Position numbers and translations under genes: made by a program. From NCBI GenBank assembly GCA_963971225.1, contig CAXARI010000118.1, forward strand, positions 361,001 to 425,000: a stretch of 64,000 nucleotides of DNA, read 5' to 3'. The notes beneath the pieces are model-generated. The model was not told where the DNA came from and searched no databases. It saw nothing but the letters and a program-made list of their open reading frames with translations. The DNA is from Melieria omissa. Taxonomy: Eukaryota > Arthropoda > Insecta > Diptera > Ulidiidae. This document shows, piece by piece, positions 47,201 through 58,919 of the stretch; positions within the stretch are counted from its first letter, which is position 1; each line of letters starts with the position of its first letter.

Positions 47201-50200
47201 TTTAAGGTTATTATTTTTTCTATAAACCTAGAATCATCATATTTTACAAGCATTTTATGGATTTTGCAGTAGGCAGCCATTTAATGTCACTCTTGCGCAT
47301 CGATCTGTTCATGATTGCCTAATAGTAATCAAATTATTGATTTAATTTGATAAAGCTGCAATCTCTAGCTACATTTTAAGGGGTTTTTTATTAACGTAAC
47401 CCATACCGTTTGGAATCTATAAGCACTTTAGTGGTGAGTGTGTATTTTGTAATAGGCAGTTTTTCAATGTTATCCTTGCGCATCGATATGCTCATTATTC
47501 CTGAGGGATAATGAAAAGTTAGGGACCAATATAGAAAGCATAAGACTCTGGCTAAATTTTAAGGGAACAATTATTAATATGCACTTATGCATTTGGTGTT
47601 GACAAGCATTTTAGTGGTTGCACCCAAGTAGCAATTTTTTCAAAGTCACCGTTCCAAATCGATTTGCTTTCGAACCTTGGGGTATAGAAGGATGATTGAT
47701 ACCATTATAGAAAGCATACGAGTCTAGCTAAATAATAAGGCATAATATTATTAAAATCCGTTAACAGGTCGAGATTTAACAGCCATAATTTCGATCATGC
47801 TGGCGGTGGGATATTTTTTGTATTTACCAAATTGGTGAAAGGTGGTCACTCTGGCTTAATTTTGACGCCATTTTGATTAAAGTGATTGTGCGTACTTAGG
47901 TTCCACAAGCATTTGATTGATTATAAGATCAGAGGTGCATTCTTTCAATCAGTCGTTGTTGTGACAGCAACGAAGCAACACGTGTGGGGGCTGCGCGGAT
48001 TTTTGTTTTGTTGCCTCAAGAAATTCTATGTATGAAAAAAAATTAGATGCTTTTGTTGTTGTAGTTTTTGTGTTGGCGATTGGTTGGCCTTTCGGCAATG
48101 ACAAATGGGAACATAATATTTTTTTCACTTATAATTTTAAGGGTCAAGCGAAATGCACAATGTGCTTTCAACTAATTAAATAATTTGTTTGAATTTTTTT
48201 TGGGCAACTTTACATGTATTGGTTTTTGCTTTTCCATAAGAAGATTTTGGGCACCCCTGATATAGATGTATCATGTGGTCGATATCACTTTTCCACAACG
48301 AAATTCTCCTGCACTATCTGAGATAGCGAGAAGATTGACCCCATTTATGAAAGCTCAAAACTCCAGCTAGGTTTTAAGGTTATTATTTTTTCTATAAACC
48401 TAGAATCATCATATATTACAAGCATTTTATCGATTTTGCAGTAGGCAGCCATTTAATGTCACTTTTGCGCATCGATCTGTTCATGATTGCGGAATAGTAA
48501 TCAAATTATTGATTTAATTTGATAAAGCTGCAATCTCTAGCTACATTTTAAGGGGTTTTTGATTAACGTAACCCATACCGTTTGGAATCTATAAGCACTT
48601 TAGTGGTGAGTGTGTATTTTGTAATAGGCAGTTTTTCAATGTTATCCTTGCGCATCGATATGCTCATTATTCCTGAAGGATAATGAAAAGTTAGGGACCA
48701 ACATAGAAAGCATAAGACTCTGGCTAAATTTTAAGGGGTCAATTATTAATATGCACTTATGCATTTGGTGTTGACAAGCATTTTAGTGGTTGCACCCAAG
48801 TAACAATTTTTTCAAAGTCACCGTTCCAAATCGATTTGCTTTCGAACCTTGGGGTATAGAAGGATGATTGATACCATTATAGAATGCATACGAGTCTAGC
48901 TAAATAATAAGGCATAATATTATTAAAATCCGTTAACGGGTCGAGATTTAACAGCCATAATTTCGATCATGCTGCCGGTGGGATATTTGTTTTATTTACC
49001 AAATTGGTTAAAGGTGGTCACTCTGGCTTAATTTTGACGCCATTTTGATTAAAGTGATTGTGCGTACTTAGGTTCCACAAGCATTTGATTGGTTATATAG
49101 ATCAGAGGTGCATTCTTTCAATCAGTCGTTGTTGTGACAGCAACGAAGCAACACGTGTGGGGGCTGCGCGGATTTTTGTTTTGTTGCCTCAAGAAATTGT
49201 ATGTATGAAAAAAAATTAGATGCTTTTGTTGTTGTAGTTTTTGTGTGTATGCTTTTTTGTGTTGGCGATTGGTTGGCCTTTCGGCAATGACAAATGGGAA
49301 CATTATAGTTTTTTCACTTATAATTTTAATGGTGAAGCGAAATGCACAATGTGCTTTCAACTAATTAAATAATTTGTTTGCATTTTTTTTGGGCAACTTT
49401 AAATGTATTGGTTTTTGCTTTTCCATAAGAAGATTTTGGGCACCCCCTGATATAGATGTATCATGTGGTCGATATCACTTTTCCACAACGAAATTCTCCT
49501 GCATTATTTGAGATAGCGAGAAGATTGACCCCATTTATGAAAGCTCAAAACTCCAGCTAGGTTTTAAGGTTATTATTTTTTCTATAAACCTAGAATCATC
49601 ATATTTTACAAGCATTTTATCGATTTTGCAGTAGGCAGCCATTTAATGTCACTCTTGCGCATCGATCTGTTCATGATTGCCGAATAGTAATCAAATTATT
49701 GATTTAATTTGATAAAGCTGCAATCTCTAGCTACATTTTAAGGGGTTTTTTATTAACGTAACCCATACCGTTTGGAATCTATAAGCACTTTAGTGGTGAG
49801 TGTGTATTTTGTAATCGGCAGTTTTTCAATGTTATCCTTGCGCATCGATATGCTCATTATTCCTGAGGGATAATGAAAAGTTAGGGACCAATATAGAAAG
49901 CATAAGACTCTGGCTAAATTTTAAGGGGTCAATTATTAATATGCACTTATGCATTTGGTGTTGACAAGCATTTTAGTGGTCGCACCCAAGTAGCAATTTT
50001 TTCAAAGTCACCGTTCCAAATCGATTTGCTTTCGAACCTTGGGGTATAGAAGGATGATTGATACCATTATAGAAAGCATACGAGTCTAGCTAAATAATAA
50101 GGCATAATATTATTAAAATCCGTTAACGGGTCGAGATTTAAGAGCCATAATTTCGATCATGCTGCCGGTGGGATATTTTTTTTATTTAACAAATTGGTGA

Positions 50201-50430
50201 AAGGTGGTCACTCTGGCTTAATTTTGACGCCATTTTGATTAAAGTGATTGTGCGTACTTAGGTTCCACAAGCATTTGATTGGTTATATAGATCAGAGGTG
50301 CATTCTTTCAATCAGTCGTTGTTGTGACAGCAACGAAGCAACACGTGTGGGGCTGCGCGGCAGCCATTTATTGTCACTCTTGCGCATCGATCTGTTCATG
50401 ATTGCCGAATAGTAAGTAGAGTAGTAGACA
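38206..50430 (+). repeat. Longest satellite stretch, about ten units
   Basis: Unit starts at 39372, 40821, 42269, 43473, 44652, 45834, 47016, 48187 and 49376; spacings are 1,171-1,204 bp except for two 1.45-kb composites carrying the mini-unit (mini-units at about 40466-40578 and 41915-42027). Small local changes: tandem duplication aacagccataaacagccat at about 43029, and a 12-bp loss near 45020. Units fall into long and short forms depending on an extra gtatgctttttt segment. At about 50360 the composite SINE block begins. No gene is seen in the whole 12 kb. Confidence 0.95.
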
Positions 50431-50717
50431 GCCGCCGTGGCGCCGCCGTAGTTCGAATTCTGCATGTAGCAACACCTAAAAAAAATAACGGGAAACTCGT
50501 TTTCTCTTTCGGTGGCTGTCCTCTCAGCTGGAAATGGCAAACCTCTGAGAGTAAAAATTACCTATGAAAAAGCTCCCAACCTGCCGTTCGAAACCGGCAT
50601 AAAACTGTAGGTCCCTTCCACCCGCGTACAAAATTCACACGCACAACACGGGTGGTTGCGGGAAGCTAGGCCTTAGTCTCGCGTAAGCGGGCTGTCGTGC
50701 CAATCAATTATTATTAT
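50431..50717 (+). mobile_element. SINE derivative, copy 5 (A box deleted)
   Basis: The head reads gccgccgtggcgccgccgtagttcg: about 60 bp with the A box is missing, while the B box AGTTCGAATTC and body remain. Flanks are the same as in copies 1, 2 and 4. Without an A box it is unlikely to be an efficient pol III template. Confidence 0.78.
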
Positions 50718-51868
50718 GATTGTGCGTACTTAGGTTCCACAAGCATTTGATTGGTTATATAGATCAGAGGTGCATTCTTTCAATCAGTCGTTGTTGTGAC
50801 AGCAACGAAGCAACACGTGTGGGGGCTGCGCGGATTTTTGTTTTGTTGCCTCAAGAAATTGTATGTATGAAAAAAAATTAGATGCTTTTGTTGTTGTAGT
50901 TTTTGTGTTGGCGATTGGTTGGCCTTTCGGCAATGACAAATGGGAACATTATATTTTTTTCACTTATAATTTTAAGGGTCAAGCGAAATGCACAATGTGC
51001 TTTCAACTAATTCAACTAATTAAATAATTTGTTTGCATTTTTTTTGGGCAACTTTACATGTATTGGTTTTTGCTTTTCCATAAGGAGATTTTGGGCACCC
51101 CCTGATATAGATGTATCATGTGGTCGATATCACTTTTCCACAACGAAATTCTCCTGCATTATATGAGATAACGAGAAGATTGACCCCATTTATGAAAGCT
51201 CAAAACTCCAGCTAGGTTTTAAGGTTATTATTTGTAATTTTGTATTTTGTAATCGGCAGTTTTTCAATGTTATCCTTGCGCATCGATATGCTCATTATTC
51301 CTGACGGATAATGAAAAGTTAGGGACCAATATAGAAAGCATAAGACTCTGGCTAAATTTTAAGGGGTCAATTATTAATATGCACTTATGCATTTGGTGTT
51401 GACAAGCATTTGAGTGGTCGCACCCAAGTAGCAATTTTTTCAAAGTCACCGTTCCAAATCGATTTGCTTTCGAACCTTGGGGTATAGAAGGATGATTGAT
51501 ACCATTATAGAAAGCATACGAGTCTAGCTAAATAATAAGGCATAATATTATTAAAATCCATTAACGGGTCGAGATTTAAGAGCCATAATTTCGATCATGC
51601 TGCCGGTGGGATATTTTTTTTATTTAACAAATTGGTGAAAGGTGGTCACTCTGGCTTAATTTTGACGCCATTTTGATTAAAGTGATTGTGCGTACTTAGG
51701 TTCCACAAGCATTTGATTGGTTATATAGATCAGAGGTGCATTCTTTCAATCAGTCGTTGTTGTGACAGCAACGAAGCAACACGTGTGGGGCTGCGCGGCA
51801 GCCATTTATTGTCACTCTTGCGCATCGATCTGTTCATGATTGCCGAATAGAAAGTAGAGTAGTAGACA
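50718..51868 (+). repeat. Satellite array with an internal deletion
   Basis: Unit start at 51031. At about 51232 sub-repeat a is joined to sub-repeat c through the filler gtaattt, removing roughly 200 bp. The composite SINE junction recurs at about 51797. Confidence 0.92.
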
Positions 51869-52156
51869 GCCGCCGTGGCGCCGCCGTAGTTCAAATTCTG
51901 CATGTAGCAACACCTAAAAAAAAATAACGGGAAACTCGTTTTCTCTTTCGGTGGCTGTCCTCTCAGCTGGAAATGGCAAACCTCTGAGAGTAAAAATTGC
52001 CTATGAAAAAGCTCCCAACCTGCCGTTCGGAACCGGCATAAAACTGTAGGTCCCTTCCACCCGCGTACAAAATTCACACGCACAACACGGGTGGTTGCGG
52101 GAAGCTAGGCCTTAGTCTCGCGTAAGCGGGCTGTCGTGCCAATCAATTATTATTAT
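51869..52156 (+). mobile_element. SINE derivative, copy 6 (A box deleted, B box mutated)
   Basis: Has the same head deletion as copy 5, plus a G to A change in the B box (AGTTCAAATTC). Body and tail are preserved. It shares all junctions with copy 5, so the defective form was itself duplicated. Confidence 0.78.
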
Positions 52157-53480
52157 GATTGTGCGTACTTAGGTTCCACAAGCATTTGATTGGTTATATA
52201 GGTCAGAGGTGCATTCTTTCAATCAGTCGTTGTTGTGACAGCAACGAAGCAACACGTGTGGGGGCTGCGCGGATTTTTGTTTTGTTGCCTCAAGAAATTG
52301 TATGTATGAAAAAAAATTAGATGCTTTTGTTGTTGTAGTTTTTGTGTTGGCGATTGGTTGGCCTTTCGGCAATGACAAATGGGAACATTATATTTTTTTC
52401 ACTTATAATTTTAAGGGTCAAGCGAAATGCACAATGTGCTTTCAACTAATTAAATAATTTGTTTGAATTTTTTTTGGGCAACTTTACATGTATTGGTTTT
52501 TGCTTTTCCATAAGAAGATTTTGGGCACCCCCTGATATAGATGTATCATGTGGTCGATATCACTTTTCCACAACGAAATTCTCCTGCATTATTTGAGATA
52601 ACGAGAAGATTGACCCCATTTATGAAAGCTCAAAACTCCAGCTAGGTTTTAAGGTTATTATTTTTTCTATACACCTAGAATCATCATATTTTACAAGCAT
52701 TTTATCGATTTTGCAGTAGGCAGCCATTTAATGTCACTCTTGCGCATCGATCTGTTCATGATTGCCGAATAGTAATCAAATTATTGATTTAATTTGATAA
52801 AGCTGCAATCTCTAGCTACATTTTAAGGGGTTCTTTATTAACGTAACCCATACCGTTTGGAATCTATAAGCACTTTAGTGGTGAGTGTGTATTTTGTAAT
52901 AGGCAGTTTTTCAATGTTATCCTTGCGCATCGATATGCTCATTATTCCTGAAGGATAATGAAAAGTTAGGGACCAATATAGAAAGCATAAGACTCTGGCT
53001 AAATTTTAAGGGGTCAATTATTAATATGCACTTATGCATTTGGTGTTGACAAGCATTTTAGTGGTCGCACCCAAGTAGCAATTTTTTCAAAGTCACCGTT
53101 CCAAGTCGATTTGCTTTCGAACCTTGGGGTATAGAAGGATGATTGATACCATTATAGAAAGCATACGAGCCTAGCTAAATAATAAGGCATAATATTATTA
53201 AAATCCGTTAACGGGTCGAGATTTAAGAGCCATAATTTCGATCATGCTGCCGGTGGGATATTTTTTTATTTAACAAATTGGTGAAAGGTGGTCACTCTGG
53301 CTTAATTTTGACGCCATTTTGATTAAAGTGATTGTGCGTACTTAGGTTCCACAAGCATTTGATTGGTTATATAGATCAGAGGTGCATTCTTTCAATCAGT
53401 CGTTGTTGTGACAGCAACGAAGCAACACGTGTGGGGCTGCGCGGCAGCCATTTAATGTCTTAATGTCTTTAATGTAATGT
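52157..53480 (+). repeat. Satellite array before SINE remnant
   Basis: Unit start at 52461. It ends in the composite junction (about 53444) followed by a filler, ttaatgtctttaatgtaatg, made of repeated aatgt words, at the deletion breakpoint of the SINE. Confidence 0.92.
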
Positions 53481-53652
53481 GAGAGTAAAAATTGCCTATG
53501 AAAAAGCTCCCAACCTGCCGTTCGGAACCGGCATAAAACTGTAGGTCCCTTCCACCCGCGTACAAAATTCACACGCACAACACGGGTGGTTGCGGGAAGC
53601 TAGGCCTTAGTCTCGCGTAAGCGGGCTGTCGTGCCAATCAATTATTATTATG
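53481..53652 (+). mobile_element. SINE remnant, copy 7 (3' half only)
   Basis: Only the last 170 bp of the SINE, from gagagtaaaaattgcc to the ATT tail, remains. The tRNA-like head and first half of the body are deleted. The right junction is the same as in copies 1, 2 and 4-6. Confidence 0.78.
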
Positions 53653-54441
53653 ATTGTGCGTACTTAGGTTCCACAAGCATTTGATTGGTTATATAGATCA
53701 GAGGTGCATTCTTTCAATCAGTCGTTGTTGTGACAGCAACGAAGCAACACGTGTTGGGGCTGCGCGGATTTTTGTTTTGTTGCCTCAAGAAATTGTATGT
53801 ATGCAAAAAAATTAGATGCTTTTGTTGTTGTAGTTTTTGTGTGTATGCTTTTTTGTGTTGGCGATTGGTTGGCCTTTCGGCAATGACAAATGGGAACATT
53901 ATATTTTTTTCACTTATAATTTTAAGGGTCAAGCGAAATGCACAATGTGCTTTCAACTAATTCAACTAATTAAATAATTTGTTTGCATTTTTTTTGGGCA
54001 ACTTTACATGTATTGGTTTTTGCTTTTCCATAAGAAGATTTTGGGCACCCCCTGATATAGATGTATCATGTGGTCGATATCACTTTTCCACAACGAAATT
54101 CTCCTGCATTATTTGAGATAGCGAGAAGATTGACCCCATTTATGAAAGCTCAAAACTCCAGCTAGGTTTTAAGGTTATTATTTTTTCTATAAACCTAGAA
54201 TCATCATATTTTACAAGCATTTTATCGATTTTGCAGTAGGCTGCCATTTAATGTCACTCTTGCGCATCGATCTGTTCATGATTGCCGAATAGTAATCAAA
54301 TTATTGATTTAATTTGATAAAGCTGCCCATAACCCATACCGTTTGGAATCTATAAGCACTTTAGTGGTGAGTGTGTATTTTGTAATAGGCAGTTTTTCAA
54401 TGTTATCCTTGCGCATCGATATGCTCATTATTCCTGACGGA
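53653..54441 (+). repeat. Satellite array before hAT copy 2
   Basis: Unit start at 53981. At about 54327 aaagctgc is joined to ccataacccatacc, removing about 45 bp including the site where the MITE sits in the sister unit at 4783. The 8-bp ctgacgga at 54434-54441 is the hAT target duplication. Confidence 0.92.
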
Positions 54442-56418
54442 CAGTGGCGTCCCCAGGGGGGGGATTAGGGGGATGGATCCTCCCCCTTGGTCGAAGAATT
54501 CATTTATGCAATTTGATATAACAATATGGAATTGTGAAACATTTTTACTATCATATTTGCTTTATCTCTTCTGTAATCACCCACTTAAAACCTAATAATT
54601 GAACCTCCCATGATCTGGCCAGACCATGATGTGTGCAAGAAGATAGTCAAGGATTGTTGTTAATGATATAAAAAAAATCAGAAAGTGTGAACACAATAAT
54701 TTCTTTTGCTTGCCTACATTATTTTTACGTAAAACGGTGAAAATATAGTAAAATAATTAAGTAAATATCATAGCAAGTTTCAACTTCAATGAATTAATTT
54801 TGAAATTAAAAAAAAAAACGACAGTAAAGCAAGAAAATAAAAAAAATTTATTAATGTAAAGTACGTTACTTATGGATCTACTTCAACTGCTTGACCAATG
54901 CAATTATTTCAACGATGTAATGCAGTATCATGACTAAACCACATTGAGGTTTTACATTCGACACATACAAATCGCGTTTTGATATATCTATTTCTGGATT
55001 CCTGCACTGTCAATAATTCTAAACTGCTTTGCCAAAGAAAATTATACAAAACATGCTCAACATGTTATTGTTCATGCTGAACTGGCCGGATATCTTTCTC
55101 CTTGTCGTCTTCGGTGTCGCTATCTTCACATTGAACTATCTAAACGACCATTTTTTCTATCAGTATCAGAAGCTTGGTTTTGTTCAGCGCCAAATGACAG
55201 CGTGAAACTGACAACACCGTTATTATTACCTCTAGCAGCAAATTATTTAATATCTTAAATTCGTTGTTCTAAAGCATTAGTTTCCGCTATTGCTTAGACA
55301 ATTTTTTTTGGAGAAATTTTCTTCTCTGATTTAACTCCAGCGTCTAAGTTCAAAAACAATGTCCACCTGATCCTCAAAATAGCATTCCCTTCCTTTCATC
55401 TCTGCCACAGAAAACACCCAATCGAATTGATAAAAAACCAGACTCGACAAGACCACAAATGCTTCCTTCACTTCAGGATTGTAATTGAATTGACACCAAA
55501 ACACGGACATTACCATGAATACAATGGATAAGTATTAATTTTGAATATGTTCCAATATTATTTTCCAAGAAAAATTCTAATTTATTAACCCAAAGAAAAT
55601 AAAAGCCAAGGCGAATGAAAAACACTTGGACCAGGTACATTTTGCGTCAGCTAATTTATGTCACTATTAACGGGATGGAACGAAAAAAGTGCTTCAAATC
55701 GGGTCAGATGGAAAAGCCTACTTGAAAATATATGTATAATATAAAAAATATTTATAAACAATTCTGACAATAATTACGTCGAAAATAAAGTGGATCCAGA
55801 GTTCAATATGGTCTGGCCAGAACCGGATGCCCGCAGAAGTGTTAAGGATAAATTATTAAAAAAATCAGCATTGCATTTGTTCTCGCAGAATAGTTGTATT
55901 TTCAGTGTTCCCAAAAGTATCGACTATTTACCAAGGTAGTAATCAAACGCAGGCTTCATACCAACCCTGCATCAGCTGTTGAAATTTGAAAACAAAAATT
56001 GACTTACATTTTTTTGGTGAATTGTGTGTAAACATGGAAACATGGTCACCTCTATCATAATTAAATTTCAGAACGTCATACATTTTGTAAATGTTGGATT
56101 TATTTTACATAGCTGGTGTCTTATGCTTTTTAAAATACGTCTTTTGAGTTTTTCGTAATTCTTTTAGAAGGTGTTTTCAATATGTAATAACTCAAAACAA
56201 AGTTGAATTTTTTAGTTGGGATTTTTTGACTTCAAACTACATGTCACTAAAATATTTTGTTTTAAGAAGTTTATGTTATATGTATACATATATGTATGTA
56301 CGCACAATTTTATTCAACATATATTAAAAATAATACGCAAGGATGAAAGTATAAAAATGGCGTTAAACTGGATTTTTTGCATATCCCCCCCCTTCCCGAA
56401 ATCCTGGGGACGCCACTG
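54442..56418. mobile_element. Non-autonomous hAT-superfamily DNA transposon, copy 2
   Basis: 1,977 bp, the same element as at 5439 with scattered substitutions and about 22 extra bases at about 55042. It has the same inverted repeats and the same ctgacgga duplication (54434-54441, 56419-56426). Because target site and flanks match copy 1, it was duplicated with its host unit. No transposase frame survives. Confidence 0.88.
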
Positions 56419-56426
56419 CTGACGGA

Positions 56427-56606
56427 TAATGAAAAGGTAGGGACATAGAAGGATAGGGATATAGAAAGCATAAGACTCTGGCTAAATTTTAAGGGGTCAA
56501 TTATTAATATGCACTTATGCATTTGGTGTTGACAACCATTTTAGTGGTCGCACCCAAGTAGCAATTTTTTCAAAGTCACCGTTCCAAATCGATTTGCTTT
56601 CGAACC
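56427..56606 (+). repeat. Last satellite fragment of the array
   Basis: The unit continues after the hAT element with a small rearrangement (gggacatagaaggatagggatatag) and stops at tttcgaacc inside sub-repeat d, directly against the poly-T of the LINE fragment. This is the right-hand boundary of the satellite. Confidence 0.92.
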
Positions 56607-57205
56607 TTTTTTTTTTTTTTTTTTTTTTTTTTATACAGGAACAAACGCGCAGGGGATGACCCCTATTAATGCGAAGCATTGCGTTGGTTCAGGAAGGATA
56701 TAAAGGTTAGGAGATAGGGTTATGAGTGAAGTGGTTATGGACTCTTGCCTTGAACCCATCGAGATCATAAGTGCTGGGGAAAATATCCGCAGGGAGACCA
56801 TTCCACAACCGCGCTGTACGGGCCAGAAACGAACTTTCCCTGTAGTGCGTAGTGCGCTGGAACATCGTTTCGACGTGGAATGCATGGGCGCCAGTGTTCA
56901 AACGGGTTGCCCGGGGGAATACCCGGAGTGATGGCATCAAGCTGCTCATCTCCACTGAGCAGTTACCGAAAAAGTATCGGTAAAATAACACCACACATGC
57001 CACGTTTCGACGATGTTCCAAGGAGTCAATAGAGCTGGATGCCCTACTGTCCCCTATAAGTTTAATCGCACGGTTTTGCACCCGATCGAGGAGCTCCAAA
57101 TGGGCTTTTGAAGCCCCCGCCCAGAGGTGCGAGTTAAACTCCATTTTAGGTCGGATATAGGTGGTGTAAATAATGCGGAGATCAGACGGAGTGAAATATT
57201 TTTGG
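56607..57205 (-). mobile_element. 5'-truncated LINE fragment at the satellite-rDNA junction
   Basis: On the minus strand this is a LINE 3' end: coding end, 3' UTR of about 75 bp and a 26-nt poly-A (T run at 56607-56632). The truncated 5' end meets ITS2-like sequence at about 57200. No target duplication can be recognised because the two flanks are different (satellite on one side, rDNA on the other). Confidence 0.85.
56707..57197 (-). pseudogene. Jockey/CR1-like LINE ORF2, C-terminal end only
   Basis: Open from about 57197 to the stop at 56707, about 160 codons. It encodes the region following the reverse transcriptase in jockey/CR1-type LINEs: YFTPSDLR, TTYIRPKMEFNSHLWAG, LLDRVQNRAIKLIGD, SLEHRRNVA and ARLWNGLPADIFPS. 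Reverse transcriptase and endonuclease are missing through 5' truncation. The first ATG (57144) is internal. Family assignment rests on these recurring C-terminal motifs from memory; the exact clade is uncertain. Confidence 0.78.
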
Positions 57206-57299
57206 GGTTTTTTGTTTTTAAAATTATTATAATATTACACACATCAAAAAATAAATATAAAAATTTCTTTTGCAATATTTACTATATAATTTATTTATA
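57206..57299 (+). other. Probable 3' end of ITS2
   Basis: AT-rich sequence immediately upstream of the 28S start, with the position and composition of dipteran ITS2. Only about 95 bp remains; 5.8S/2S, ITS1 and 18S are absent because the LINE and satellite replace them. Confidence 0.55.
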
Positions 57300-57577
57300 C
57301 AACCTCAACTCATATGGGACTACCCCCTGAATTTAAGCATATTAATGAGGGGAGGAAAAGAAACTAACAAGGATTTTCTTAGTAGCGGCGAGCGAAAAGA
57401 AAACAGTTCAGCACTAAGTCACTTTGTCTTTATGGCAAATGTGAGATGCAGTGTATGGAATATCTTAATATCTAGTATGAATATTAACGATTTAAGTCCT
57501 TCTTAAATGAGGCCATTTACCCATAGAGGGTGCCAGGCCCGTATAACGTTAACGATTACTAGGAAGATATTTCCAAA

Positions 57578-57612
<35 letters not shown>

Positions 57613-58069
57613 TGGTAAACTCCATCTAAAACTAAATATAACCATGAGACCGATAGTAAACAAGTACCGTGAGGGAAAGTTGAAAAGAACTCTGAATAGA
57701 GAGTTAAATAGTACGTGAAACTGCTTAGAGGTTAAGCCCGATGAACCTGAATATCCATTATGAAAAATTCATCATTATTTATTATAATATTTTTTATATT
57801 ATAGTAATAGTGTGCATTTTTTTCATATAAGGACATTGTAATCTATTAACATATATAAATATTTATCAAAAGATCATTTGCTTAAGTTTATTTCAATTAA
57901 TTTGCTTGCAAATTAACATAAAATAAATGCTTATGATTTGATAAAGTGTTGATAGATTTATTATATATAGTGTTAAAATTCAATTTTGAATTTTACAATA
58001 ATATAAATATCTATGATTTTTATATTTATTGTATGCACTTATATGATTGACAATGCGAAAGATTCAGGA

Positions 58070-58103
<34 letters not shown>

Positions 58104-58330
58104 GAGTCTAACATATGTGCAAGTCATTGGGATTATTAAAAACCCAATGGCATAATTAACTTAACTGTTTATATTAAATGGGATTAGTTTTTATACTATT
58201 TTATAGTATATTAATTCAATCCCGGGGCGTTCTATATAGTTATGTGTAATAATATTTATATTATTTATACCTCTAACTAGAGCGTACCTTGAGCATATAT
58301 GCTGTGACCCGAAAGATGGTGAACTATACT

Positions 58331-58364
<34 letters not shown>

Positions 58365-58409
58365 AGACCGAAACAGTTCTGACGTGCAAATCGATTGTCA
58401 GAATTGAGT

Positions 58410-58478
<69 letters not shown>

Positions 58479-58503
58479 TGCATTTTAATATTATATAAAA
58501 TAA

Positions 58504-58539
<36 letters not shown>

Positions 58540-58661
58540 GTCGAAACGATCTTAACCTATTCTCAAACTTTAAATGGGTAAGAACCTCACCTTTCTTGAT
58601 ATGAAGGTCGAGGTTATGATATAATGTGCCCAGTGGGCCACTTTTGGTAAGCAGAACTGGC

Positions 58662-58692
<31 letters not shown>

Positions 58693-58775
58693 TGCCCAAA
58701 TTAACAACTCATGCAGATACCATGAAAGGCGTTGGTTGCTTAAAACAGCAGGACGGTGGACATGGAAGTCGTAAT

Positions 58776-58813
<38 letters not shown>

Positions 58814-58862
58814 CTAGCCCTTAAAATGGATGGCGCTTAAGTTGTATACCTATACATTACCG

Positions 58863-58919
58863 CTAAAGTAGATGATTTATATTCAATTTCGATTGAATTT
58901 ATAAATTTTGAAACTTTAG
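58863..58919 (+). other. Candidate 28S 'hidden break' (D7a) hairpin
   Basis: The inverted repeat ctaaagt (58863-58869) and actttag (58913-58919) encloses an AT-rich loop, in the place corresponding to the D7a expansion where insect 28S is processed into alpha and beta halves. The hairpin is visible; the processing role comes from knowledge of insect 28S. Confidence 0.45.

Noticed and set aside
1..56606. The array as the rDNA intergenic spacer
   Set aside because: A spacer would lie before 18S, whereas here the satellite is joined through a LINE to ITS2/28S; the unit shows no rRNA promoter-like or external spacer similarity that I recognise.
1..56606. CRISPR array
   Set aside because: Repeats are 1.18 kb with no short repeat-spacer alternation, and the genome is eukaryotic.
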